Assembly (NCBI GenBank): GCA_947169155.1
Contig: CAMVON010000010.1
Location: 1-50,606, forward strand
DNA length: 50,606 nt
Origin: an uncultured Clostridiaceae bacterium
GTDB taxonomy: Bacteria; Bacillota; Clostridia; TANB77; CAG-465
Direction: 5' to 3'
Position 1 is the stretch's first letter, and each line of letters starts with the position of its first letter. Below, piece by piece: positions 16,499 through 25,234 of the stretch. The translations under genes were made by a program, and so were the position numbers. Under the pieces are notes generated by a model. The model did not search any database. It was not told the DNA's origin and saw only the letters and a program-made list of their open reading frames with translations.

Positions 16499-17872
16499 TT
16501 AAACTATAGTACCTTTTAAATACCATAGATGTTGACTATCTATTCTTATATCAACAACCTTACCAATTAGTGAATCATCTGCTTCAAATATAACTACTTT
16601 ATTTTGTGAACTACGTCCTGTATACATATTATCGTTTGTTTTACTTTTACCTTCAACTAATACTTTATATGTTTTTCCTACCATTGCTTCATTAAGTTTT
16701 GGTAACATTTCTTCATAAAGAGCTTTTAATCTTTCAAGTCTATCAACTTTTTCTTCATATGGAGTATGATCTTCCATTTTTGCACCAATTGTGCCTTCTC
16801 TTGGAGAATAAATAAACATATAAATTTGGTCAAATCCAACATTTCTTACTACATCTAAAGTATCTAAAAATTGTTCCTCAGTTTCTCCAGGGAAACCTAC
16901 TATTATATCTGTAGATAATGAGATATCTGGAATTGTTTTTAATTTGTTTGCAACTTCTAAAAATCTTTCTTTAGTGTATTTTCTATTCATTGCTTTTAGC
17001 ACATCACTATTCCCAGATTGTAATGGAAGATGCACTTGTCTTGCTATTTTTTTAGAATTTCTAATAGTTTCAATAACATCATCATTAAAATCTTTTGGAT
17101 GTGGAGAAATAAATCTAATTATCTCTATTCCATCAATTTTTTCAATATCTTGAAGAAGTTTGGCAAAACCATAACCTTCATTTTCTCCTGTAAAATCATT
17201 ACCATATGAGTTTACATTTTGTCCAAGAAGCATTATTTCTTTATATCCATCTTGTGCAAGTCTAGAAATATCTGCAAGAATATCTTGTGGATTTCTACTT
17301 CTTTCTCTTCCTCTAACATAAGGAACTATACAATATGTACAGAAGTTATTACATCCATATATAATACTAACACTTGCTTTATATTTATCTGTATATTTAA
17401 TTGGAACTTCTTCTTCTAAAGTATTACTTACATCTATATATTCTAATTTTCTTTGGCTATTTACTACAGCATTGTATAATTTTTCTGGGAAAATACTCAT
17501 ACAGCTTGTACCAAGAACAACATCTACAAATCTATAAGACTTTTTAATCTTTTCTAAAATATGTTCTTGTTGAGTCATACATCCTACTATACAGATATAA
17601 ATGTTATCCTCAGTAAGTTTCTTTTTCTTCAGCATTCCAAGTCTTCCAAATAAAGTGTTTTCCGCATTTTCTCTAATACAACATGTATTAAATAAATAAA
17701 CATTAGAATCTTCCTCTGTACCTGGAACAAATCCCATAGACTCTAATATTCCAGCATATTTTAATGAGTCATTCTCATTTAATTGACAGCCCATTGTATC
17801 TATATAATATTTTAATTTATGTTCTTCATTAAATTTAGTCATTTTGTCTTTAAAACTATTAACAAATCTCAT
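16499..17872 (-). CDS. miaB: tRNA methylthiotransferase MiaB
   Basis: A radical-SAM enzyme that adds a methylthio group to i6A37 of tRNA. In 457 residues the N-terminal cluster ligands are C29 (DTMGCQLN), C64 (FNTCCIREN) and C98 (IVGCM). The radical-SAM motif CNNFCTYC uses C174, C178 and C181. A C-terminal TRAM domain follows. The second motif reads NTCC rather than NTCA. It is the first gene of a three-gene operon with two membrane protein genes of unknown role. Confidence 0.95.
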   Translation of the reverse strand: MRFVNSFKDKMTKFNEEHKLKYYIDTMGCQLNENDSLKYAGILESMGFVPGTEEDSNVYLFNTCCIRENAENTLFGRLGMLKKKKLTEDNIYICIVGCMTQQEHILEKIKKSYRFVDVVLGTSCMSIFPEKLYNAVVNSQRKLEYIDVSNTLEEEVPIKYTDKYKASVSIIYGCNNFCTYCIVPYVRGRERSRNPQDILADISRLAQDGYKEIMLLGQNVNSYGNDFTGENEGYGFAKLLQDIEKIDGIEIIRFISPHPKDFNDDVIETIRNSKKIARQVHLPLQSGNSDVLKAMNRKYTKERFLEVANKLKTIPDISLSTDIIVGFPGETEEQFLDTLDVVRNVGFDQIYMFIYSPREGTIGAKMEDHTPYEEKVDRLERLKALYEEMLPKLNEAMVGKTYKVLVEGKSKTNDNMYTGRSSQNKVVIFEADDSLIGKVVDIRIDSQHLWYLKGTIV

Positions 17873-17896
17873 CTTTTTTCTCCTTTAAACATAGTT

Positions 17897-17925
17897 ATTA
17901 TACATTATTTTAAGCTATATTTCAA
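17897..17925 (-). promoter_or_regulatory. Promoter of the miaB operon
   Basis: On the minus strand TTGAAA (17920-17925) and TATAAT (17897-17902) are 17 bp apart, just upstream of miaB and back to back with the plus-strand promoter at 17961. Confidence 0.8.
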
Positions 17926-17960
17926 GGAATAATATTAATACAATATACATAACTTAAAAT

Positions 17961-17989
17961 TTGCTTAAAAGAGTTCAATATGTTAAAAT
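17961..17989 (+). promoter_or_regulatory. Promoter of the 18009 secreted-protein gene
   Basis: TTGCTT (17961-17966) and TAAAAT (17984-17989) have a 17-bp spacer, 20 bp before the start codon. Confidence 0.6.
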
Positions 17990-18008
17990 ACAGATGGAGG
18001 TAAAACTA

Positions 18009-18731
18009 ATGAAAAAAAAGATAATTCCAATTATACTAATAATACTAATAATTGCAACTATAACTGCAACAGTAATAATAATTAAAAAACAAAAAGAAAA
18101 AGAAAACTATAACGAAAATGTAGAGATATATACTCAAGAAGAAGAAAACAAAGAATCTATAGAAAAAAAAGAACCAGAATATAAAGATGAAAACACAGTA
18201 CCAATTAGCTTATACATAGAACAAGGAAATGAGCTAATTAAAATTAGTGAGTATTCTTGTGACTGGTCTCCAGAAAATGTATTAAACCTTTTCTATGCAA
18301 TTCCATCAACAGAAGAATCTATCTCTGCTTATAACTTTGACACTATGTGGAAAGAAAAAATAGCACAATATCCAAACGGAGATAAATGCAGAATTGGTTA
18401 CCAAGTTTCATTTAAATATGAAGATGGAAATACATATACATATAATTTAAAATGCCCAGATGATACGTACTTTACATTTCCTAAAGTTATGACATATCTT
18501 TATGACGATGTAAATCTAGTACCAGGTAAACCATACTATCATATAACACAGGATGTTATGTATGATTACACTATTGCTTCATCTATTAAATTAGTTGGAG
18601 ATGTTGATTCAGATAAAATTGAAGGACCAATAACACTAACAGCATTTTGCTTTGATTCAGAAGATGATTTTGATGAAGAAGGAAACTATAGAGGAAATTC
18701 CAAATATACAATTACAATTACGCAAGAATAA
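18009..18731 (+). CDS. Hypothetical membrane-anchored extracellular protein
   Basis: This 240-residue protein is not recognised. It has an N-terminal membrane segment (about 5-27, very Ile-rich), a charged Lys/Glu linker (28-60) and an extracellular domain with Cys residues and many aromatic residues. The ATG at 18009 is chosen because GGAGG ends 8 nt before it; an in-frame ATG at 17961 falls within the promoter. It is the only plus-strand gene on the left arm, so it runs against the replication fork. A hairpin shared with the converging gene ends it. Confidence 0.7.
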   Translation: MKKKIIPIILIILIIATITATVIIIKKQKEKENYNENVEIYTQEEENKESIEKKEPEYKDENTVPISLYIEQGNELIKISEYSCDWSPENVLNLFYAIPSTEESISAYNFDTMWKEKIAQYPNGDKCRIGYQVSFKYEDGNTYTYNLKCPDDTYFTFPKVMTYLYDDVNLVPGKPYYHITQDVMYDYTIASSIKLVGDVDSDKIEGPITLTAFCFDSEDDFDEEGNYRGNSKYTITITQE

Positions 18732-18747
18732 AAAAAGACAAAAAAAT

Positions 18748-18771
18748 AAAACCTAGTATTTTCTAGGTTTT
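18748..18771. terminator. Bidirectional terminator
   Basis: AAAACCTAG pairs with CTAGGTTTT around a 6-nt loop, flanked by T runs on both strands. It lies between converging genes ending at 18731 and 18777. Confidence 0.88.
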
Positions 18772-18776
18772 TATTT

Positions 18777-19325
18777 TTATCCCATAATGTTAGAAGCTTT
18801 TTTTATTACTTCCTCAAGTTTTCCTTGTTTTTTAGCTTCTGCTAACGCACGTACATTATATTCAAATGCAGGTATGTATTCAACATCATAAGGTGTATAA
18901 GGATTTTCTTCAAATGTAATTCTATCCTTGTTTAGTTTAATGATTAATTCAGATTTTGAAAGAACATTTTGTGTCCATTCAACAGTAGCATTTTGCAAAT
19001 ACTCTTTATCTGTAAGAATCATTGAACCCCCAATCATATTTATCTTTTTAGGATCATAAATATTAAAGAATTTAACTAAATCTTTATAATCATAATTGAA
19101 ATTAGATAAATATGCATCATTGTTTAACACTTCAATAACATTCTCAACACTTTTCATATTTGTTATAAAATATAAAAACTTATCTTCGTTGATATAATTA
19201 TCTGATGAAAAAAATGATAGGTCATTTTCAGTGATATAATTTACTATTTGTCTTATCTTTGGATTACTTTGTATTTCTTTTGTGGTTTTAACTCCAATAT
19301 TACGTAAGAACTCTGCTTTGTCCAT
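18777..19325 (-). CDS. Hypothetical protein (island gene 3)
   Basis: An unrecognised 182-residue soluble protein without membrane segments. It begins MDKAEFLRNIGVKTTKEI, has a central YDYKDLVKFFNIYDPKKINMIGG stretch, and ends in a charged helix (AEAKKQGKLEEVIKKASNIMG). Base composition is like its neighbours. Its promoter is fully enclosed in a long palindrome (19393-19430), so it may be controlled separately from the two hypothetical genes upstream on the same strand. Confidence 0.65.
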   Translation of the reverse strand: MDKAEFLRNIGVKTTKEIQSNPKIRQIVNYITENDLSFFSSDNYINEDKFLYFITNMKSVENVIEVLNNDAYLSNFNYDYKDLVKFFNIYDPKKINMIGGSMILTDKEYLQNATVEWTQNVLSKSELIIKLNKDRITFEENPYTPYDVEYIPAFEYNVRALAEAKKQGKLEEVIKKASNIMG

Positions 19326-19388
19326 AACTAAAACCCCCTATTCTAATTATTAATTATAATCTTAGCTGCAATCATTATATCAATAAAA

Positions 19389-19417
19389 ATTATACCACAT
19401 TTTAATTATTATGTCAA
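19389..19417 (-). promoter_or_regulatory. Promoter of the 18777-19325 gene
   Basis: On the minus strand perfect TTGACA (19412-19417) and TATAAT (19389-19394) with a 17-bp spacer. The predicted leader is about 57 nt. Confidence 0.85.
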
Positions 19418-19430
19418 TTAAAATGTGGTA
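19393..19430. repeat. 38-bp palindrome overlapping the promoter (candidate operator)
   Basis: TACCACATTTTAATT and its exact reverse complement form 15-bp perfect arms around an 8-bp centre. The whole promoter spacer, the -35 and the edge of the -10 lie in it, which fits a repressor site. It could also work as an RNA hairpin ending the upstream genes, but no T run follows the stem directly. Confidence 0.7.
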
Positions 19431-19464
19431 ATATAGTTACTATATATAAATATTTATTAAAACA

Positions 19465-19836
19465 TTAATTAGTTATAAAATCTTCATCATCATTATCTTC
19501 ATTTTCATCTAGAGAAAATGCTTTTTCTATAGCATCATTTTTATAATTATCTTTCATAAGCATATATGTAGAAAGTAACGCATTAATTCTATCTAAATAT
19601 GTAACTTCAGGTTCAGAACCTAAAATATCCAAATGTGTAATGTTATCACTAAATTGAGGATAAGATATTCTAACAAGAGAACTTAAATAATCTACAGTTA
19701 ACTCATTTTCAGAATAATCCATTTGTTTATAATCTAACATTGTACGATATAAATCTAAATACAGAGAATCTAGCATTTCAATTACTTCATTATATCTTTG
19801 TTGACTAAATAAATCCTTAATAAAATTCTTTTCCAT
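19465..19836 (-). CDS. Hypothetical acidic protein (island gene 2)
   Basis: A 123-residue unrecognised protein, largely helical by composition, ending in a very acidic tail (DENEDNDDEDFIT). It has no signal peptide or membrane segment. It starts one base after the stop codon of the 504-residue protein upstream, so the two are co-translated and probably work together. Confidence 0.65.
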   Translation of the reverse strand: MEKNFIKDLFSQQRYNEVIEMLDSLYLDLYRTMLDYKQMDYSENELTVDYLSSLVRISYPQFSDNITHLDILGSEPEVTYLDRINALLSTYMLMKDNYKNDAIEKAFSLDENEDNDDEDFITN

Positions 19837-19837
19837 A

Positions 19838-21352
19838 TTATTTATCCTCCTTTTTTATTTCACTAATTGCCTTAGCTATTTTTAAATCCATATCCATATC
19901 TTTATTAAATTTATCAACATTTTCACGATATTTTTCTTCATTATCACAGCAACGATCTAAAGTATCAGTTAAAATAGCACTATCAGCAGATATTAATTCT
20001 TTACTCTTATCCGTTGAAGAAATAATTCTAGAATTACCAAATGCATCCATTTTTAAATATGGATTATTTGTATAATTTATATTTTCTAAATTGTATTTAC
20101 CTTTAACAAAGAATACATATTCATCGGATAAATGGAATATTGTCATATTAGATTGATCTTTAATTGCGTTTGAAACATAGTTTTCAACAATTTCTCTATC
20201 ATTACGTACATTTTCTTCATTCATAATACTATCTATCTTGTAAGATTGTGTTTCATGTTTTCTAGCCTCAAATTCCATAAACTTTTCATTTTTTACCAAT
20301 CCACTATTCCACTTAATTAAATCTTCATAATCATTATTAAGAGAAGTTATAACTCTACAGCTTTTATCTCCTTTGTTTGTTTGTATAATATCTTCAACTA
20401 TATCTGTTCTATAGAATAACTTTCCAGCTTCATACGGATCTACACCCTTATTCTTACATTCATCAGATATTTCTTTTTCACTAATCCACAAATCTCTCAT
20501 AGAAAGAGACTTCGCATCATATAGTTTTTCAGATAAACTCCACATAGTTTTAGATTTCAAAATTGATTGAGTAAATTTTTGAGACATTCTTTGCTCTGGA
20601 AAAACAGATTTAATAACTTTTACTGCCTTATCATATTCTGCTTTATAATTTGATTGATCAGGTTGTTTTTTCTCAAGTAATTCAATGTATGCCAATGCTT
20701 TCTTATTATTAAAAGCATTAGCCTCAGATGATTTCATTAACTCATCCATAGTATCTAATCTATCAGTATAGGTTTTAAAACTAATTGGTCCTTCGTCAAA
20801 ATACAATTTATCTTTAATATCATAAACTTCTTTTTGCAAAGCATGGCCAATACGATTAGAAATATCCGCTAAAAATATTTTAGAAAATTCAAAATTAAAT
20901 TTACCTTTTTTATCTGGATTTAAAGCCTTTCTAAACCCATGCATAATAATATCATTCGATTTAGATTGTTCTAATACTTGATTTGCTTTATCCAAATATG
21001 TAAGAGTACCATCTTCATTTTTTTCAAAATTATATACTTGATATTTATAATCTTCTGATTTTTTTAACTGATAATATCTATCAGTAGACATCAAATCTTC
21101 AATCTCTCTTCTAGATTTTTTTATATCATCAAGTACTGATTCGTTATGCTTTTTAATTTGATTTGATTTAAAATCGGAATTTTCAACAACAAGCATAAGT
21201 TCAGCTAGTAAGTGTTTACTAACAACATCGGTTTTACTTGTATCAACATCATTAACTTTTAGTAAATTATTATATTTATCAATTAATTTAGTAATAGTAT
21301 TTTGTTGATTTATCACCTTTTTAGATAAAGGTAATTCTTTTTGAACAGCCAT
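19838..21352 (-). CDS. Hypothetical large soluble protein (island gene 1)
   Basis: An unrecognised protein of about 504 residues, charged and Lys/Asp-rich, with predicted helical stretches (for example the first 60 residues and the C-terminal NVDKFNKDMDMDLKIAKAIS). No nucleotide-binding loop, zinc motif or membrane segment is visible. The ATG at 21350-21352 is preferred because AGGTG lies 6 nt upstream; GTG and ATG codons further up overlap or touch that site. It is co-transcribed with the 123-residue gene from a promoter at 21370-21398. The position between miaB and efp suggests an inserted lineage-specific cassette. Confidence 0.65.
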   Translation of the reverse strand: MAVQKELPLSKKVINQQNTITKLIDKYNNLLKVNDVDTSKTDVVSKHLLAELMLVVENSDFKSNQIKKHNESVLDDIKKSRREIEDLMSTDRYYQLKKSEDYKYQVYNFEKNEDGTLTYLDKANQVLEQSKSNDIIMHGFRKALNPDKKGKFNFEFSKIFLADISNRIGHALQKEVYDIKDKLYFDEGPISFKTYTDRLDTMDELMKSSEANAFNNKKALAYIELLEKKQPDQSNYKAEYDKAVKVIKSVFPEQRMSQKFTQSILKSKTMWSLSEKLYDAKSLSMRDLWISEKEISDECKNKGVDPYEAGKLFYRTDIVEDIIQTNKGDKSCRVITSLNNDYEDLIKWNSGLVKNEKFMEFEARKHETQSYKIDSIMNEENVRNDREIVENYVSNAIKDQSNMTIFHLSDEYVFFVKGKYNLENINYTNNPYLKMDAFGNSRIISSTDKSKELISADSAILTDTLDRCCDNEEKYRENVDKFNKDMDMDLKIAKAISEIKKEDK

Positions 21353-21369
21353 TTTCATCACCTAATCAC

Positions 21370-21398
21370 ATAATAACATAATTCTATAAATTTATCAA
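21370..21398 (-). promoter_or_regulatory. Promoter of island genes 1 and 2
   Basis: On the minus strand TTGATA (21393-21398) and TATTAT (21370-21375) with a 17-bp spacer, directly after the efp terminator. Confidence 0.6.
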
Positions 21399-21400
21399 AT

Positions 21401-21449
21401 AAAAAAATACACTTAAAAGGTCAATCTAAAATTAACATTTTAAGTGTAT
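21401..21449 (-). terminator. Terminator of infC-rpmI-rplT-efp
   Basis: On the minus strand ATACACTTAAAA (21438-21449) pairs with TTTTAAGTGTAT (21407-21418), loop 19 nt, followed by TTTTTTT. Confidence 0.85.
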
Positions 21450-21458
21450 ATATTTAAA

Positions 21459-22013
21459 CTAGCATCTTTCCATGTATGATGCAGTTCTTGTATCAATTCT
21501 AATTCTATCTCCGATTTCTACGAAAATAGGTACTTGGAATGTAGCTCCTGTTTCAACAGTTGCTGGTTTAGTTGTTCCAGTTGCAGTTGAACCTTTAATA
21601 CCTGGTTCAGTGTATGTAACTTCTAATTCAACAAATGTTGGAGGTTCTACTCCAAAAATACTTCCTTTATATGATAGTACTTTTACTAACATATTATCTT
21701 TTAGGTATGGTAATGTATCTGAAATTTGTTCTTCTGTTAGTTCAGTTTGTTCATAAGTTGTAGTATCCATGAAAACATATTTGTCTCCATCTTTATATAG
21801 ATATTGCATTTCAGCTACATCTACTTGAGCATCCTCAAGTTTTTCTGTTGGGTTGAATGTTCTATCTAGGTTTTTTCCAGTTATTACATTCTTAAGTGTT
21901 GTTCTAACAAATGCAGAACCTTTACCTGGTTTAACGTGCATAAAGTCTACAACTCTATATACGTTTCCTTCAAATTCAAATGTTGCACCTTTTCTGATTT
22001 CTCCTGCTAACAT
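21459..22013 (-). CDS. efp: Elongation factor P
   Basis: EF-P relieves ribosome stalling at proline runs. The 184-residue protein has the KOW-like N-terminal domain and two OB domains. The modified Lys lies in [10 protein letters not shown] (K31), inside a Pro-Gly-Lys-Gly loop as in Gram-positive EF-P. The C-terminus has [16 protein letters not shown]. It sits 17 bp after rplT, an unusual partner, and is probably in the same operon. Confidence 0.96.
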   Translation of the reverse strand: MLAGEIRKGATFEFEGNVYRVVDFMHVKPGKGSAFVRTTLKNVITGKNLDRTFNPTEKLEDAQVDVAEMQYLYKDGDKYVFMDTTTYEQTELTEEQISDTLPYLKDNMLVKVLSYKGSIFGVEPPTFVELEVTYTEPGIKGSTATGTTKPATVETGATFQVPIFVEIGDRIRIDTRTASYMERC

Positions 22014-22030
22014 AAATTACCTCCCTTATA

Positions 22031-22378
22031 TTACTTTGTAACTTTTTCTACTAATGCTTTAAATCCATCCATGTCAGTTGCAGCCATTTCAGCTAACATT
22101 TTTCTGTTAATTGTAACGTTTGCAGCTTTTAAGTTGCTCATTAATTTAGAATATGTAGTTCCACACATTCTTGCACCAGCATTAATTCTTGCAATCCATA
22201 GTTGTCTGAAATCTCTTTTCTTTCTCTTTCTTCCAACATATGCATAATTTCCAGATTTCATAACAGCTTGGTTAGCCATTCTAAATCTATATGATTTTGC
22301 TCCAAAATATCCTTTTGCTCTTTTAAGAACTTTTTTGTGTCTAGCTCTTGTTGTAACAGCTCCTTTAACTCTTGCCAT
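22031..22378 (-). CDS. rplT: Ribosomal protein L20
   Basis: A 115-residue 50S subunit protein, basic N-terminal extension [19 protein letters not shown], then [34 protein letters not shown]20 is also the known repressor of the infC-rpmI-rplT operon, binding the mRNA leader in Bacillus. The leader here (23151-23320) has the expected attenuator. Confidence 0.98.
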   Translation of the reverse strand: MARVKGAVTTRARHKKVLKRAKGYFGAKSYRFRMANQAVMKSGNYAYVGRKRKKRDFRQLWIARINAGARMCGTTYSKLMSNLKAANVTINRKMLAEMAATDMDGFKALVEKVTK

Positions 22379-22409
22379 TTCTATTATCTCCTTTCGTCAC
22401 TCTCAAAAA

Positions 22410-22607
22410 TTATTGATATGGTAATAACTTCTTAACTGCTTTAGCTTGTGCTTTATCTACATATGCAGATTGTCTTAAAGCCATTTTTCTTTTAGAAGTT
22501 TTTCCTGTTAATTTATGTGCTCTATTAGCAACATTTCTTTTAACTTTACCAGTACCTGTAACTGATAGTCTTTTTTTAGATGAACTGTGTGTTTTCATTT
22601 TTGGCAT
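22410..22607 (-). CDS. rpmI: Ribosomal protein L35
   Basis: A 65-residue 50S subunit protein with the family start MPKMKTHSSSKKRLSVTGTGKVKR and ending in AVKKLLPYQ. It lies between infC and rplT, the conserved order. Confidence 0.98.
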   Translation of the reverse strand: MPKMKTHSSSKKRLSVTGTGKVKRNVANRAHKLTGKTSKRKMALRQSAYVDKAQAKAVKKLLPYQ

Positions 22608-22640
22608 AATAAATCTCTCCTCCCTTAAAACACTATTTAA

Positions 22641-23150
22641 TTATTTTTGTTTTGGTACTAAAAACATAATAAGATTTTTACCTTCCATTTTAGGATCTTT
22701 ATCTACTTGAGCATCAAGTATCATATCTCTAAATTGAAGCATAATTTCTTTTCCTTGTTCTATAAAATTAAGCTCTCTACCTCTAAATCTCATTGTTACT
22801 TTAACTTTGTTTCCTGCATCAATGAATTTATTAGCATTTTTAGCTTTTACTTCTAAGTCATGTTTATCTATATTTGGTGATATTCTGACTTCTTTAACTT
22901 CAACCACTTTTTGTTTTTTCTTAGATTCTTTAGCTTTCTTATTCATTTCAAATTTGTACTTGCTATAATCTAAGATTTTACAAACTGGGTTTTCAGGATT
23001 AGGTGATACTAACACTAAATCTAATCCTTCTTCTTCTGCAAGTTCAATAGCTTTAGCAATTGGAAGTTCACCAATTTTTTGACCATTTGAACCTACTACT
23101 TGAACTTTAGAAAATTCAATTTCTTCATTAATTAAAAAATCTTGTTTTAT
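22641..23150 (-). CDS. infC: Translation initiation factor IF-3 (ATA start)
   Basis: IF-3 controls start-codon selection on the 30S subunit. From the chosen start the protein is 169 residues and begins (M)KQDFLINEEIEF, aligning with the Bacillus start MSKDFIINEQI. The start codon is ATA (23148-23150), 8 nt after GGAGG. In-frame GTG codons further up overlap the ribosome site and would add residues absent from the family. Unusual ATT/ATA starts of infC are known to serve autoregulation, since IF-3 itself rejects non-standard starts. Both IF-3 domains are present, with DLVLVSPNPENPVCKILDY in the first. Confidence 0.92.
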   Translation of the reverse strand: MKQDFLINEEIEFSKVQVVGSNGQKIGELPIAKAIELAEEEGLDLVLVSPNPENPVCKILDYSKYKFEMNKKAKESKKKQKVVEVKEVRISPNIDKHDLEVKAKNANKFIDAGNKVKVTMRFRGRELNFIEQGKEIMLQFRDMILDAQVDKDPKMEGKNLIMFLVPKQK

Positions 23151-23320
23151 ATGAAACACCTCCACAAAAATTATATAAAAAAAAGATTGCTGTAAAGCAA
23201 CCTTCTCAACTCAAAGTATAACATATACGCAATAATTGCTATTGCTAAAAATTTATATGTTTTTAATTGATACCTTAACAAGACAAAACTCGTAAGGTGA
23301 GAAGATTCTTCTACTTTACG
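23151..23320 (-). ncRNA. L20-type leader RNA of infC-rpmI-rplT
   Basis: The minus-strand leader begins with AACTCGTAA ... TTACGAGTT (9-bp stem) and contains AATCTTCTCA. That segment can pair with TGAGAAGGTT, which includes the first bases of the terminator, to form an antiterminator. The competing intrinsic terminator lies at 23177-23203. This is the layout of the Firmicute L20 leader, where L20 binding favours termination. The identity is inferred from operon and layout, not from a covariance search. Confidence 0.75.
23177..23203 (-). terminator. Attenuator terminator in the infC leader
   Basis: On the minus strand AGGTTGCT (23196-23203) pairs with AGCAATCT (23184-23191), loop 4 nt, followed by TTTTTTTT. 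It lies upstream of the infC ribosome site. Confidence 0.9.
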
Positions 23321-23326
23321 AGTTAA

Positions 23327-23354
23327 ATTATATCACAATTTATATAATTGTCAA
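23327..23354 (-). promoter_or_regulatory. Promoter of infC operon
   Basis: On the minus strand perfect TTGACA (23349-23354) and TATAAT (23327-23332) with a 16-bp spacer. Confidence 0.85.
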
Positions 23355-23392
23355 TAGTTATGTTTACAATTTTTATTATATTCGCTTAAAAA

Positions 23393-25210
23393 TTACACAT
23401 TAGCAAGTTCTAATTTATTATCTTCTGCTAAATGCTCATATTTATATTCAAAGTTTTCTTTATAAGAATTAATATCTTCTTTATAATTAATAGATAAATT
23501 AGTCATAAAATCATGTTTTGTAACATAGTCATCTTTTGCTACTATATTTAAACTTTGAACTGCTATGTTAATACAATGATTAATTATCTTATCCATATCT
23601 GCAAGTAGCTCGATAAATGCAATTCCATTTTCAACAGTACAATTTCCTTCTTTTAATCTTTCAATATGTTCAGATTTATAATCTTCTTTATATTTGTCTG
23701 CAATTTCTCTTAGAGCCTCTATTTGAGCAACTATTGATACTTTTCTATCTTTTAATACTTCTTGAGTTAAAACTAAAACATCTTCAACAATATTATACAT
23801 TATCTTAATTTCTTTATCTGCAATATTAGAAAATTTAAGTTCTTTGTCATTCATTAGTTCAATACTTTTTGCAATTTTAAAAGAATAATCTCCTATTTTT
23901 TCATAGTCTCCTTCAATTTTTAGCAATGCAGATACTGTTTTATTTTCTGAATCTGTAAGCTCTAGATTACCAATTTCTACAAGATAATTAGCAACCTTAA
24001 TATCCATCTCATCTATAGCATTTTCCCTTTGCGTAATATGTTCAAGCTTCTCATAATCAAACTTATCTATTAGTTTAATAGCACGATTTAAGTTTCTTTC
24101 AGATAACTCACCCATTTTACAAATAACATTAATACTATTTGTAAGAGCGATACTTGGAATATTTGTTATTCTTTGATCAAGTAAGCTTAAAACTTTAACA
24201 TAATCATTTAAATCTGCATCTTCATCATTTACATTTTCTTTATCTCTAATTGTAATTAAAGTTAATTTTTCAAGAAGACCAGTAAATGGTAACAACACTA
24301 AAGTAGAAACTATATTAAATATTAAGTGAAAGTTTGCTATTCCACCCATATCTATTGCCTCGTTCCAAAAACTAAATCCTACAATATATTGATATCCATA
24401 AATTCCTACCATAAACAAAATAGTACCAATTAAGTTAAAATACAAATGCACCATTGCAGTCCTTTTTGCATTTTTTGTTGCTCCAATACTTGAAACAAGA
24501 GATGTAACACATGTTCCTATATTTTGCCCTAAAATAACTGGAATAGTATTTGCAAATGTTGTAAATCCAGTAGTAGATAAAGCTTGTAATATACCAACAG
24601 TTGCAGCGCTACTATGAACAATAACTGTTATAATTACTCCAGCAAATACACCAAGTATAGGATTAGATAAAGTAGTAAGAATTGTAGTAAGTATTGGTAA
24701 ATCTGAAAAGTTAGAAGCCTCTTCAATCATCATCATAAGACCAGTAAACAGTAAACCAATACCAATCATCAATAGTCCCATATCACGTAACTTTTTCTTC
24801 TTTTTTAACTCTAAAAATATAAAACCAACTAGTAGCAAAATAGGAGCTATAGTTGTGGGACTTAAAATAGATAAAATACTTCCATCTAAACTTGCAAGTC
24901 TAAGTATTTGTGCAGTTACTGTAGTACCAATATTTGCGCCCATAATTATTGGTATAGAATTTTTTAATTTTAAAATTCCAGCATTAACAAACCCAACAAC
25001 CATAACAGTAGTGGCTGTTGAGCTTTGTAATGCTACAGTAATTAAAATACCTGTTAGTACTCCTTTAAAAACATTGTCTGTTGCACGTTGCAAAATATTT
25101 TCAAACTTTTCACCAGCGATTTTCTTTAAGTTAGAACTAAGTAAGTTCATACCATAAAGCATTAAAATACAACCGCCTATCATTTTCATTACTGTAATTG
25201 CTATATCCAT
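23393..25210 (-). CDS. Na/Pi cotransporter family protein with PhoU-like domain
   Basis: A 605-residue protein with two inverted Na/Pi transporter repeats, marked by LQSSTATTVM (61-70) and VHSSAATVGI (198-207). About eight to ten membrane segments lie in the first 320 residues, then a cytoplasmic PhoU-like helical domain (about 350-570). This is the YjbB/NptA-type layout, which exports or imports phosphate with sodium. Direction is not predictable. The gene is 24 bp downstream of a small hypothetical gene. The infC promoter starts 39 bp after its stop, with no clear terminator between. Confidence 0.88.
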   Translation of the reverse strand: MDIAITVMKMIGGCILMLYGMNLLSSNLKKIAGEKFENILQRATDNVFKGVLTGILITVALQSSTATTVMVVGFVNAGILKLKNSIPIIMGANIGTTVTAQILRLASLDGSILSILSPTTIAPILLLVGFIFLELKKKKKLRDMGLLMIGIGLLFTGLMMMIEEASNFSDLPILTTILTTLSNPILGVFAGVIITVIVHSSAATVGILQALSTTGFTTFANTIPVILGQNIGTCVTSLVSSIGATKNAKRTAMVHLYFNLIGTILFMVGIYGYQYIVGFSFWNEAIDMGGIANFHLIFNIVSTLVLLPFTGLLEKLTLITIRDKENVNDEDADLNDYVKVLSLLDQRITNIPSIALTNSINVICKMGELSERNLNRAIKLIDKFDYEKLEHITQRENAIDEMDIKVANYLVEIGNLELTDSENKTVSALLKIEGDYEKIGDYSFKIAKSIELMNDKELKFSNIADKEIKIMYNIVEDVLVLTQEVLKDRKVSIVAQIEALREIADKYKEDYKSEHIERLKEGNCTVENGIAFIELLADMDKIINHCINIAVQSLNIVAKDDYVTKHDFMTNLSINYKEDINSYKENFEYKYEHLAEDNKLELANV

Positions 25211-25234
25211 AATGTCACCTCAAAAAAGTAAAAA

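Noticed and set aside
19393..19430. Plain intrinsic terminator of the island genes
   Set aside because: The stem is followed by ATAATTTTT rather than a direct T run, and it encloses a perfect promoter; a terminator role is not excluded but is secondary.
18777..21361. Toxin-antitoxin or phage defence cassette
   Set aside because: No nuclease, HTH, NTPase or antitoxin motif is visible in the three proteins; linkage alone is not enough.
23148..23165. GTG starts for infC
   Set aside because: They overlap the GGAGG ribosome site and add residues absent from IF-3; ATA fits family and spacing.
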